This document shows, in pieces, positions 1 through 12,400 of a stretch of DNA of 64,000 nt (position 1 is its first letter; every line of letters starts with the position of its first letter). The stretch is from Williamsia muralis. Its GTDB lineage: Bacteria; Actinomycetota; Actinomycetes; Mycobacteriales; Mycobacteriaceae. The notes beneath the pieces are model-generated. The model saw nothing but the letters and a program-made list of their open reading frames with translations. It searched no databases and was not told the DNA's origin. The stretch is taken from positions 124,001 through 188,000 of the forward strand of contig NZ_PEBD01000010.1 in the NCBI RefSeq assembly GCF_002735905.1, read 5' to 3'. Position numbers and translations under genes: made by a program.

Positions 1-20
1 GACGAACCGAGGACAGAAAC

Positions 21-428
21 ATGCTCCGTACCCTGGTGAACGGTAAGATCCACCGCGCCACAGTCACTCAGGCCGACCTGCATTACGTCGGCTCCATCAC
101 GGTCGACGAGACCTTGATGAATGCCGCCGACCTCGTGGAAGGCGAAAAGGTTCAGGTCGTCGACGTCACGAACGGCGCGAGACTGGAGACCTACGTGATC
201 ACCGGCGCCGCCGGTTCAGGGGTCATCTGCATCAACGGGGCAGCGGCTCATCTGGTGAGCCCGGGTGACCTGGTGATCATCATGTCGTTCCTGCAACTCG
301 ACGAGGCCGAGGTCATCGTGCACGAACCCAAGGTCGTCCACGTCGACTCGGACAATGCGATCGTGGCACTGGGAAATGATCCGGCGCAACCGGTTCCGGG
401 CGCGACCGATCAACTGTCGAGTCGCTAG
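21..428 (+). CDS. panD: Aspartate 1-decarboxylase PanD, in front of the siderophore NRPS
   Basis: Pyruvoyl enzyme that decarboxylates L-aspartate to beta-alanine in the cytosol. The 135-residue product has the usual family length. It keeps Lys9, the self-cleavage site Gly24-Ser25 (HYVGS), Arg54 and Tyr58 (NGARLETY), the Asn72-Gly-Ala block and the AAHLV.PGD motif. A GAGGA Shine-Dalgarno lies just upstream of the ATG. The gene stops about 50 nt before NRPS1 on the same strand. Normally panD sits with panC for pantothenate. Here it directly precedes an NRPS with a predicted beta-alanine-activating domain, so I infer that it feeds peptide assembly, perhaps in addition to a housekeeping panD elsewhere. 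Its promoter lies left of the window. Confidence 0.95.
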   Translation: MLRTLVNGKIHRATVTQADLHYVGSITVDETLMNAADLVEGEKVQVVDVTNGARLETYVITGAAGSGVICINGAAAHLVSPGDLVIIMSFLQLDEAEVIVHEPKVVHVDSDNAIVALGNDPAQPVPGATDQLSSR

Positions 429-480
429 ACACGATCGACGACCGGCTCGCTCGGCGAGCGCAAGGGAATGTGGTTTGGCG

Positions 481-3400
481 ATGGGACGTGGCATGAGGCT
501 CTCGGGTGCGCAATGGGGCGTGTGGTTCGCTCAGGAATTGGCGCCTCGGTCGCCGGTGTTCTCGATCGGGCAGCTCCTGTGGCTGCCCGCGGGGTGCGAT
601 GGCGAGATCCTGGCTCGCGCCGTGGGCATCGCCGTTCACGACGCCGACGTCCTGTGGTGCCGTTTCGACACCGGGCCGCAGGGACCGCTGCAGTCGAGGA
701 AGGTGCCGGCTGCCCCGCCGTCGATCGCGGTGCGCAACCACGTGGGCACCGCCGATTCACTTCGGGCACAGGCGCGCACGCGGATGTCCGAGGCGCTACC
801 CCTCGCTGAGGGCCCCTTGTTCGCCGCCACGGTGTGGTCGCTCGACGATGGGCAGACCGTCTGGGAGTTCAAGGCGCACCACATACTGCTCGACGCGTAC
901 GGGCTGTCGTTGCTGACCCGTCGGGTGGCGCAGGTGTACACCGCGCTATCGCAGGGTGTGGCCGTGCCGGAGTCGACGTTCGGAACCGTGGCCGAGATGA
1001 TCACGGCCGAGGACGAATACGAGCGTAGCGATGTCGCCGCGCGCGATGGTGAGTACTGGAGTGCCTTCGCCGAATCGCTGGGAGACTCCGCAGCGTCGCT
1101 GGTGCCGGCGTCTCCGAGCGCGAGTATGCCCATCGGCGTGTCCGTGTCGATCGACCGGGAGGTCATCGAGAGGGTCGACGAACTGGCTCGATCGGTCGGC
1201 GCCACCTGGGGAGAGGCGATGATCGCCCTCTGGGCCTGGTACGACTCGCATCGGTCGGGCAGTACAAAGGCGACCATCGGGATCCCGATGATGGCGCGGC
1301 GCGGGGTGGGCCTGCGTACCCCGATGATGCAGGTGAATGTTCTGCCCGTGTCGCTGGAGATCGATCCACACGGCAACGTGGGCGAGTGGATCACCCGTGC
1401 GGCGGCTGCACTCGGCGGCGTGCGCCGGCATCAGCGTTACCGGGGTGAGCGCCTGGCCCAGGTATCTGACGGCGTCAAACCTGCTCTCTCGCAGATCAAT
1501 CTGCATGTGTTTGACTACCACGCCGATTTCGCGGGAACGGTCGCGGTCACCGAGGAACTCGGCACCGGGCCGGCCGACGACCTCAATCTGTTCGTCTACA
1601 ACGACAAGGTGAAGGGGTTCGCGCTCGAACTCAAGGCCGACCCCACCCGATACGACGAATCAGAACTGCGGGTGCATCTGCGACGGATCGAGTGCGCCGT
1701 CCGCAGGCTGTCGTCGCTGTCGGCCGACGATCGTCTGCGCGCGCTGGTTCCCGCCGACCCCGTGGACACCGAACTGTTGTCGGAGTGGGTGTCCGGGCAA
1801 CCCGAGGTCAGCCGCGAGGTGACGATCGACGAGCTGTTGCAGACGGCAGCCAGGGTGCATCCGGAGCGTGTCGCGGTGGCCGTCGATGATCGGCACCTCA
1901 CTTATGCAGAGTTCGATTCGCGGGTGAACCGCATTGCGCGGCACCTTCTTTCACTGGGCGTGCGTACCGGCGACCGCATCGCGGTGATGGCCGCGCGCGA
2001 CGAGTGGCTTCCCGTCATGCTCGCGGCCGTCATGCGCGCGGGCGCCGTGTACGTACCGGTGGACCCGGACTATCCGGACGATCGGATCGAGTTCCTGCTG
2101 CAGGACGCCGCACCGAGTGCAGTGCTGACCAACTGTGGGGACGCGCTCGACATCGGGCGGTTCGCCGAAGTCGTGGGGACGCCGATCATCGACGTCGCGG
2201 ACCCTGCGGTGGTGCGGGATCTCGACACCGTATCGCCACAACCGGTCGGCGACGCCGACCGCACCCGCAGACTGCTCCCCACCGATGCGGCGTATCTGAT
2301 CTACACCTCGGGCACGACCGGTCGTCCGAAGGGCGTCATGGTCAGTCACGCCAACGTCATCGCACTGTTCGACGCCACCACACACTTCGACTTCCGCGCC
2401 GACGACGTGTGGATCTTGTTGCATTCGTACGCCTTCGACTTCTCCGTCTGGGAACAGTGGGTGCCCCTGACCACCGGGGCGGCGCTTGTTGTCGTCGGCC
2501 AGGATGTCCTGCGCGATCCGGTCCTCATCGGAGATGCGATACGCACGCATCGGGTCACCGTCCTCAATCAGACACCGTCGGCGTTCTATGCGCTGATCGA
2601 CACCGAACAGCACCGGACCGACGACCCGGACCTCGCACTGCGAACGGTCATATTCGGCGGCGAGGCATTGAATACGGCCAGACTCGCGCCATGGCTGGAT
2701 CGCCACCCGACCACTCCGACGTTGATCAACATGTACGGCATCACCGAGACCACGGTGCACGTCACGCACACCGTGGTGCCGCCGCGCGGCGATGTCGCAG
2801 GACCGTCGGTCATCGGGCGGGCGCTGCCCGGCCTGCGTGCCGACGTCCTCACCCCTCATCTGCAGACGACGCCGTTCGGCGTCGTCGGAGAACTGTATGT
2901 GGCCGGACCCCAGGTCGGTCTCGGATACCGCGGTCGTCCCTCACTGACCGCAACAAGATTCGTCGCCGACCCGAACGGGTCCGGAACCCGTATGTACCGC
3001 ACCGGCGATCTTGCGAGGTGGAACGCCACGGGCGAGCTGGAGTATCTGGGCCGCATCGACGACCAGGTCGAGATCCGCGGATTCCGTATCGAACCGGGTG
3101 AGGTCGCCGCCGCTGTGCAATCGCATCCGGATGTGACGGCAGCTGCCGTGGTCGCCGTCGATCGGGGTGCCGAATCGAGTGGCGCCGCGAACCCACATGC
3201 CGCAGCAGGAACGATTCTCGCTGCCTACTATTGCGCGGCGGTCGAGTCCGACTCCGAAGGACAGCCACTCGACGCCGCACTGCGCGTCTGGGCCGAGACT
3301 GCGCTGCCCGCCCACATGGTGCCGTCGGTGTTCGTCCGGGTGGACGCATTGCCGATGACCGCGAACGGCAAACTCGATCGCCGAGCGCTTCCCGCAATAG

Positions 3401-6400
3401 ATCTCGGCGCGCGCAGCGGCCAGGGGCGCGAACTCAGCACTGCCGCAGAGCACATCATCGCCGCGGTCTTCCTCGACGTACTCGGCCTCGATCCGGCGAC
3501 CCAGCTGTCGGCCGACGACGACTTCTTTGCCCTTGGTGGCGACAGCATCGTCTCCATCGGTGTGGTGTCGCGAGCCAGGCGCGCAGGACTGGTGACCACA
3601 GCCAAGATGGTGTTCGAGCAACGCACGGTTGCGGCGATCGCGGCCTCGGCTGTTCCTGCGGTTGATGGCCGTGAGGTCTTCGGACGGGACCAGGCGGCGG
3701 GAGGCGGCCACGGCGGCCTCGCTCCGTTGATGCCGATCGTCCATCGTCTGATCGATGTACCCGGATTCGATTCCTTCGCACAGACATTTGTGTTCGTGAC
3801 CCCCGAGGATCTGACGTGGGAGCGGCTCCGCGACGCGCTCGACCGAGTGGTCGGACGACACGGGGCATTGCGCTCGCGGGTCGCCGGGTCGGGCGAAGCA
3901 CGCCAACTCGAGGTCGGTGCCGTCGCCGCGGATGCGGCAGACAGGCTCGATCGTGACGAGCGCTTTGATGGACAGCTCACTCGGTGGAGCACCGAGACGT
4001 GGCAGCAGCACCTGAGAGAAGTTGCGACCGACCTCGCGGGCGCGCTCGACCCAGCGGCAGGCGTCGTGTGGCGAGCGCGGTGGATCACCGATTCGGCGCG
4101 CGCCACAGGGCGCCTCGTCATGGTGATCCATCACCTCGTCGTGGACGGGGTCTCCTGGCGGATTCTCGCCGACGACCTGGCTGCCGCGTCGTCCTCCGAT
4201 GTGCGCACGCCTGATGCAGGCCTTTCGAGCGCAGGCACCGGGCTGGTGGCGTGGGCCCAAGCGCTCACAAGCCAGGCCGCCGCAGGCGCTTTCGATCATC
4301 AGAGACCGCTGTGGCTGGCGATGGCCGGGCAGACCGAGGCCGCTCTCGGGCACCGGCATCTCGATCCGCAGCGTGACACCTGTGCGCATGTGCGGCGCGT
4401 GAGTGTGATGATTCCCGCGCTCACCGCGTCCGCGGTACTGACCGACGTCCCGCGGATCGCTGCGGGAACCGTCGACGATGTCTTGCTCGGCGCGCTGTCC
4501 TCGGCGCTGTCCCAGTTGTTCACCGATCGTGATGAGATGTCGCACGACGGGATGGTCATCGGGCTGGAGGGTCACGGCCGCGAAGAGGGAGTCGTCGACG
4601 GCGCGGATCTGTCGGCGACAGTCGGCTGGTTCACATCGTGGTACCCGGTGCGGCTTCCGCTGCCGCGCAGCGAACTCGGACGGTCCGAAGCCGACGGGCT
4701 GCACGGGAAGCGCGCGCTGGATGCAGTCCTGACCGTGAAGGAGACGCTGTCCTCGATACCCGACAAGGGCATCGGTTACGGAGTTCTTCGCCACCTCGCC
4801 ACCGGACCGGCGACCGGGCTCGCCGCCCTGGACCACCCGCAGATCGCGTTCAACTACCTCGGCCAGTTCCGAGGTGCCGGTGTCGGTGGCGACGGTGAAC
4901 TGCCATGGCAATCCGCGCCGGAGACAGCCGGACTGGGTCTGCATGCGGCCGACGAGATGCCGGCCCCGGCGGTCGTCGACATCACCGCCAGGGCAGTCGT
5001 CTCCGGTTCCGGAGTCGAGCTGCACGCAGATTTCGCCTACGTCGAGTCGGTCATCGACGAAGCCGCAGTGCGTGCACTTGCCGACCGATGGACGGCGGCG
5101 CTGGCGGTGCTCGCGGAGTACGCCACCTCCCCACAAGCGGTTGTGGCACACTCGCCCAGCGACTTTCCCCTGGTCGACGTGTCGACGGACGACATCTCGA
5201 CATGGGAGCGCGATCACGGGGAACTTCTCGGGGTGCACCCACTGACGCCGGCCCAGCGCGGTGTCCTCTTCCACTCAGCCCTCAATACGTCCGGCGGAGT
5301 CGACCTGTATACGGCGCAACACGTTCGCGACGTTGCCGGCCCGGTACAGCAGGACAGGCTCCGCGCCGCATGGCGAGCGGTATTGACGAGGTATCCGCAG
5401 CTGACGATGGCTGTGCGGACCGCTCACGACGGAACCCCCGTCGCCGTCATCCCGGCGACCGTGGACGAACCGTTGACGGTGATCGACCTGCGGGCGAGTG
5501 CGGATCCGGAACACGATGCCGCCACGTTCATCGATGATGACCGGGCACGGGGCTTCGATGTGGAGCACGGCTCACCGATTCGTCTGACGCTGATGCTCAC
5601 CGCCGACGCAGCAGGTGTTCTTGTCCTCACATCGCACCACGCGGTACTCGACGGCTGGTCAACTCCGCTGCTCGTCCAGGAGCTGCTGCGGGCCTACCAA
5701 GCGCCGGAAACCGTTGCCTCGCAGGTGGACGACACGTTCTTCCGTTTCGTGCGCCGGATGGCCGAGTCGGACGCACAGCACGCCATCGACGTCTGGCAGG
5801 GACCGCTGTCCGCGGTCACCGAACCGACCCTGGTGGCCGGTGGCTGGCAACCGGACGACACGTCTTTCCCCGACACTGCCGAGACGGTTCTCTCCGCGCC
5901 CGTGACCGCCGAACTCGCGAACCTCGCCAAGCGCAGATCGATCACGCTGAACACCGTCGTCCAGGCCGCGTGGGCGCTGACGCTACAGATCCATACGCGT
6001 TCGGCGACAACGGTCTTCGGATCGGTGGTCTCCGGTCGGTCCGTGGACGTCGACGGCATCGACACCGCCATCGGCATGTTCGTCAACACCATTCCCACGG
6101 TCGTGACCGTCTCACCCGACATGACAATCGATGCAGTGCTCGACACCGTGCACGCCTTCAACGTGGCGGTGCTCGAGGGGCATCAGGTCTCGCTCACCGA
6201 CATCCACCGTCTCAGCGCGATGCCGGCATTGTTCGACACGCTCGTGGTGATGGAGAACTACGTCAACGACGACACCGTGCTGAGTGAACTGCAATGTGCA
6301 ACCGGACTATCTCTGAAGCTACGGCAGTGGCGCGATTCGACGAACTATCCGCTCACGCTTCGCATAGTTCCCGCCGCCGAATTGTCTGTCGAATTGTCCT

Positions 6401-9400
6401 ACCACCCTGCCGGTGTGGACGCCGAGGCCGCCCGCAGGATCCTGGACAGCTTCACCCGTGTTCTCGAGGCATTCGGAGCGGGAACAGACACTCAGATCGC
6501 GCGACTGAACACCGTGGGCGCCTCGGATGCTTCGGTGATCAACCAGGTCTCGGCCGGACCCGCGTTGCAGGTACCGCCGGACACGACGGTCGATTCGCTG
6601 CTGGTCGCGTCTGCGCAGTCCCATCACCACCGGACCGCGGTGGTCCACCGGGGTGTGGAGATGACGTACGCGCAGTTCGACGCGCAGGTGAACCGGCTGG
6701 CCCGGTACATGCTCGTCTCCGGTGTCCAGGTCGGTGATCGGGTGGCCTTGATCGGTGGTCGCGATGAATGGTTACCCATCTGCGTTGCGGCCATCATCCG
6801 CGCGGGTGCGGTCTACGTCCCGGTGGATCCCGAGCATCCCCGGCGACGCCGGGACCACATCCTGGCCGAGTGCACACCGACCGCCATCCTGAGCACGGTG
6901 GCCCCCGAGTTCCTGGGCCCCGACTTCCCGGGCGCCGAGGACGATCTGTTCGGCGACGGACGACTCGTGAACCTCCGGGATGAGTTGACCCTCACCATGA
7001 TCGCTGCGGTGTCCGGCGAACCGATCAGGGAATCGGAACGAAACCGGCCGTTGCTGGCCGGTGACCTGGTGTACGTGATCTACACCTCGGGTACCACGGG
7101 TGCACCCAAGGGTGTGGAAGTGTCGCACCGTTCCCTGGTGAACCGCCTGTCCTGGGGCGCCCATCTCATCGGCGACTGCGACGACGTGGTCGGCGTTGCC
7201 AAATCCGGCCTCGGCTTCATCGACGCACTCACCGAGATGCTGCACATCGTTGTGGTCGGAGGCCGGCTGATCGTCGCGACCGCAGACGAGGCGAAAGACC
7301 CCGCGCAACTGTCGGAGCTGTGCGCACGAGCGGGTGTCACCGATGTGGTGATGGTTCCGTCGCTGGCTCGCAGCATGGCGGCGTCCGGTGCGTCACCGGG
7401 CGGCGTGCGCCGATTGACGGTGTCGGGGGAGCGACTCGATGTCCCGACAGTCGAGCAGCTCACGTCTGCGTGGCCAGACGCGGCGGTGACGAACTTCTAC
7501 GGCTCCACCGAGGTCACCGGTGACGTGACCACTCACTTGTTGTCGCCGGACGGGGACGGTTCGGTGCCCATCGGCCTTCCCGTGGCCAATTCGGCTGTGC
7601 TGCTGCTTGATCCGATGCTGCGACCGACACCCATCGGTGTCGTCGGAGAGTTGTACGTGTCGGGTGCGCAGGTGGCTCGTGGCTATCGCGGGCGAGCCGG
7701 TATGACGGCATCCCGGTTTGTCGCCGACCCAGCCGGCTCGGGCGAGAGAATCTATCGGACAGGCGATCTCGCCCGGTGGACCACCACCGGTGTCCTGGAG
7801 TACTCGGGCCGTGCCGACGACCAGGTGAAGATCCGGGGCCAGCGTGTGGAACCCGGTGAGGTCGCTGCGGTAGTCGGCTCGCACCCACACATCTCGTCCG
7901 CGGCCGTGGTGGCGGTCGAACACCCGGTGTCGGGCACAATACTCGTCGCCTACTACACAGAACCCGGCGCCGAGACGTCCGACGCCCACGCTGTCGGGTC
8001 GGTGGCCGACGGGTTCGACGACGAACTGCGCGATTGGGCAGCATCGCGATTGCCCGCCCACATGGTCCCCTCTGCGTTCGTCCGGCTCGATGAGCTCCCG
8101 GTGACCGTGAACGGGAAGCTGGATCGAAGTGCGCTGCCGGCAATCGATCTGGGGACAGGCGGTGGACGTGGCCGTCCATTGTCGACGGAGACCGAACACA
8201 CCGTTGCCGTGCTGGTGGCCGACGTCCTCGGACTCGGGGAAGTCCAGTTGTCGGCCGAGGATGACTTCTTCGTCCTGGGCGGGCACTCGCTGCTGGCCAC
8301 CCGGCTGATCGCGTTGCTCAACGCGCGATGCGACCGGGCATTGACGTTGCGCTCGGTGTTCGATCACCCCACCATCGCCGGTCTGGCCGGGGCAGTGGAT
8401 GCGGCGGCGGGTGGCCCCGGTGATTCTTCGGCGTTGCCTCGGCCCGTTGCCGTGAACCGCCCGGAGCACATACCGGCTTCCTCGGGCCAGCAAGCTCTCT
8501 GGGCCATCGAGGGCCTCTCGGAAGAGAGCGGCCGGTACGTCGTGCCGGTGAAGTGGTACGTGGAGGGGCATTTCGACCAGGCGGCCTGGGAGCGAGCCCT
8601 CGAAGTGGTCGTCTGCCGCCACGAGTCGCTGAGGACCCGGTTGGTGGAGGCCGGGGAACACGGTCTTGTCCAGATCGTGGAACCCGCAGACTCCGTGGGC
8701 CGGTGGCTGACCACCGACCATCTGCACCTGGACGGGTCCGATGTCGGCACCGACTGGGACACGGTGGAGAACTGGGTACAGAGTCCGATCTCCCTCGATA
8801 CGGACATGCCGATCCGCTCGCTCGTCGCAACGCGTGACAATGGCGGCCACATCCTCGCGGTTGCGATACATCATGCGTTTGTCGACGAGTGGTCGATGTC
8901 CACGGTCGCGAGCGAGCTCTGGGCAGCGTACGGCGCCCTGAGAGAGAATCGGGAACCGGCTCTGCCGCCGGTTGTGTCGCAGTATGCGGACTTCGCGGTG
9001 TGGCAGCAGCAGCTCGTCGACACCGTTGCCTTCGAGCGAGGCACTCAGTACTGGGCCGATACCCTGGCTGGGGCGCCCGAGTTGTCCACCCTTCCACCCG
9101 ATCGGCCGCGACCGGCAACGCCCACCTTCCAGGGCGGCCACACCGGACTTGTCGTCGACTCGGCGACAACCGCTGCCCTGCAACAACTCTCTGCCGACAC
9201 CGATTCCTCGATGTTCGTGGTCGTCCACGCCGCGGTCGCTCTGACCTTGCACAGGCTGGGGGCCGATTCGGACATGGTGCTCAGCTCGCCGACCGCGGGA
9301 CGTCCGGACGCGGCAGTCATGTCCACGGTCGGCTACTTCATCAACACCGTGGCCGTCCGGCACCGCCTGCATCCGATGTGGACGCCGAGGGAATTCCTGA

Positions 9401-12400
9401 GCGCCACCCGGGAAACAGTGCTGGGAGCTCTCGACCACCAGTTGATCCCTTTCGACAGGGTTGTGGCGGCATCAGGCGTCGGCCGGGTTCCGGGAGTGAA
9501 CCCGCTGTGTCAGGTGCTGCTGAACATCGTGACCGAGCACGAACAGATCAGAGACGACACCCTCCAGCCCGCCGGGCTGTCCCATTTCGAGAGGGTCGGC
9601 GGTGTTCTGAAGACCGTCAAGGCCGACCTCGAACTCGAGTTCCAAGTGCTGAACGGCGTTCTGACGGGTGGTGTCTCGTACGCCGCCGAGCTGTACACAC
9701 CGGCCTCCATCGACCGTTTCGTCGACGTGTTCACCGCCGTCCTCGACGTGATGGTCCACGCTCCGGACAAGCCGCTGAGTGCTGTCGAGTTCGGCCCCGT
9801 GCCGCTACAGGATGCCGGACGCAGCGAGAACCTGGCTGCCGAGCACCCGACCGTGGACGCCATGCTCCAAGCCGCCGCCAGTGAGCGTCCGTCGGAACCT
9901 GCGCTGGTCTTCGGAGAACAGACCTACACGTCGGCGCAGTTCGATCAGCGTGTCAACCGGCTGGCCCGCCACCTGATCCGATCCGGCGTCGAGGTCGGGG
10001 ACCGTGTGGCGGTCCTGATCCACCGGCGCCCGGAGCTGCCCCTTGCAATGGCCGCGGTGGTGCGTGCCGGCGCCGCGTTTGTCCCCATCGACCCCGCCTA
10101 CCCACTCGAACGAATCCGGTTTTTGATCGACGACAGCGGCGCTGCGGTGTTGATCACCGCCGGTCGCGACGACGATGGCTCGATGTACGGCCGCACCAAC
10201 ACATTTGATCTGGCCGATCCATCGGTGGCGTCGCGGATCGACGCCATGGACCCGGCGCCCGTCGACGATGACGAACGCTCGCGTCGATTGCATGCCGACG
10301 ACTCGGTCTATGTGGTGTACACCTCGGGCACCACCGGGCGACCCAAAGGGGTCGACATCACGCACCGCGCGTTCGGTGAGCTGATCCGTCGTCGCCAGGA
10401 GCTCTGCGAACTGGCTCCCGGTGATGCCGTGATGGCCAGAACGGCAATCGGTTTCGATCCGGCGGCGGCAGAGTTGTTCTGGCCGCTGGCCTTCGGTGGT
10501 GTTGTGCACTATCTGGATGACACCCAGTTCGCCGACCCGGTGTATATCGCTGAGCTGTTGAACAACAATCACTTCGCCTGGATCGACTTCACCCCGTCGC
10601 TCATGGAGGAGGTGCTGCGGCAGGGCACCCTGACGGAGCTGGCACCCAATGTTCTGTCGCTGGGTGGCGAAGCGGTGCCGTTGTCGCTTGCCCGTGACCT
10701 GCACACGAGATTCGGTGTGCGGGCGTGGAACATCTACGGGCCGGCCGAAGCGACGATCGAGGTCGTGCTCGGCCAGTACGACCCCGGCGCCGACCACTCG
10801 GACGGGACCCTTCCGATCGGGCGTCCGCTCACCAACACCGCTGCCGTGGTGCTCGATTCGTGGTTGCGCAGAGTGCCGGCAGGTGTCGTCGGTGAACTGT
10901 ATGTGTCGGGCGTGCAATTGGCGCGCGGCTATCACCGCCGTGCCGGCCTGACGGCCGGGAGCTTTGTCGCCGACCCCCGCGGGTCTGGTGGTCGCATGTA
11001 CCGGACGGGCGACCTGGCCCGATGGAATGCCGATGGCCTTCTGGAGTATCTGGGACGCGTCGATGATCAGGTGAAGATTCGGGGCCAGCGGGTGGAACCC
11101 GGTGAGGTTGCCGCGGTGGTGGGTAGCCACCACTGGGTCGGATCCGCCGCAGTGGTGCCGGTCGAACATCCGGTCGCCGGAGTGACTTTGGCGGGGTACG
11201 TGACCGTGCTCGGCGATGGTGCCCATCTGTCCGACGATCTGTTCGCGGAACACCTACGCGAGTGGGTCGGCGCCAGGTTGCCGTCACACATGGTCCCGTC
11301 GGTCTTCATGCGTCTGGACGTGCTGCCGACGACTGCCAACGGCAAGGTGGACCGCAGGTCCCTTCCCGCCGTGGACGTGGGTGTCCCGAGCGGCCGGGGA
11401 CGCGAGCTGGAAACCGATACAGAACGTGTGGTCGCGACGACGGTCGCCGGGGTTCTCGGGGTGGACGCCGACGTCGTGCTGGCCGCCGGTGACGACTTCT
11501 TCGCCCTCGGTGGGCACTCGCTGACGGCAACACGGTTGGTCGCGCTACTCAACGACCGGTGTGGGTCTGATCTGACGTTGCGGTCGGTGTTCGATCACCC
11601 GACCATTGCCGAGCTCAGCGCCGCCGTGGACGCAGCGATGAAGCCCGCCGCACCGGCCGCACATCCGCAGCCAGGCAAAATCGAACGGCCGGCGCATATC
11701 CCGGCTTCGTATGGCCAGCAGGCGCTCTGGGCGATCGGCCAGGCAACCGGGCCGAGCAGCCAGTACGTCATCGGTGATGCGTTACAGGTGGACCCGGGTC
11801 TTGATGCGGAGACCCTGCGACGGGCTGTGGTGTCGGTGGTGCGGCGCCACGAAGCGCTGAGGACTCACTTCGACTGGCGTGCGGGAGATCTGGTCCAGGT
11901 CATCCGTGACGCACGCGACGCCGACGGTGTTCCGTACGACGTCGTCGACGTAGCGGAGGCTGACGTTGCGCGCACGGCCGGCGAGCGCCTCGGGCGGCCA
12001 CGTGACGGCTCGGAGGAGTGGCTTGTCGAGTTCGTGCATCTGCGCAGTGCCGGTCGTCAGTGGCTGCTGGTGGCGGGGCACCACATCGTGTTCGACGAGA
12101 CGTCGTTCGACGTCTTCCTGTCCGATCTCGACCTCGCTCTGCGGGCTGAGAGTGGCGATGACCCTGCGCGACAACAGCTTGCCGACGGTCAGGGACGTCT
12201 GCGGCAGTTCGCCGACTGGGCGATCCAGGAACGGTCCGTGCACGACTCGGCAGCGGGCGGGCGCTCCGCCCTCATCGAGCGGATCACGATGCGGCTCGCG
12301 GACCACGTGGTGTACCCGTACCTGCCCTACGACCACGCGGGCCCCGGCCGGCCGGCGGCATCGACGGCGGCGGAAGCCGAATGTGTTGTGCCGAAACAAC

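Noticed and set aside
355-480. N-terminal extension of NRPS1 overlapping panD
   Set aside because: The extra residues are Arg-rich with no similarity to C domains and would overlap panD by 74 nt; domain similarity begins at about 493.
2941-5274. Minus-strand open frame of 777 codons opposite NRPS1
   Set aside because: It lies wholly inside the C-A-T-E coding region, its product is Arg/His-rich with no family motif, and long antisense frames are expected in high-GC coding DNA.
7393-9438. Minus-strand open frame of 681 codons opposite NRPS1
   Set aside because: Same reason: antisense shadow of A2-T2-C3 with low-complexity Gly/Arg/His composition.
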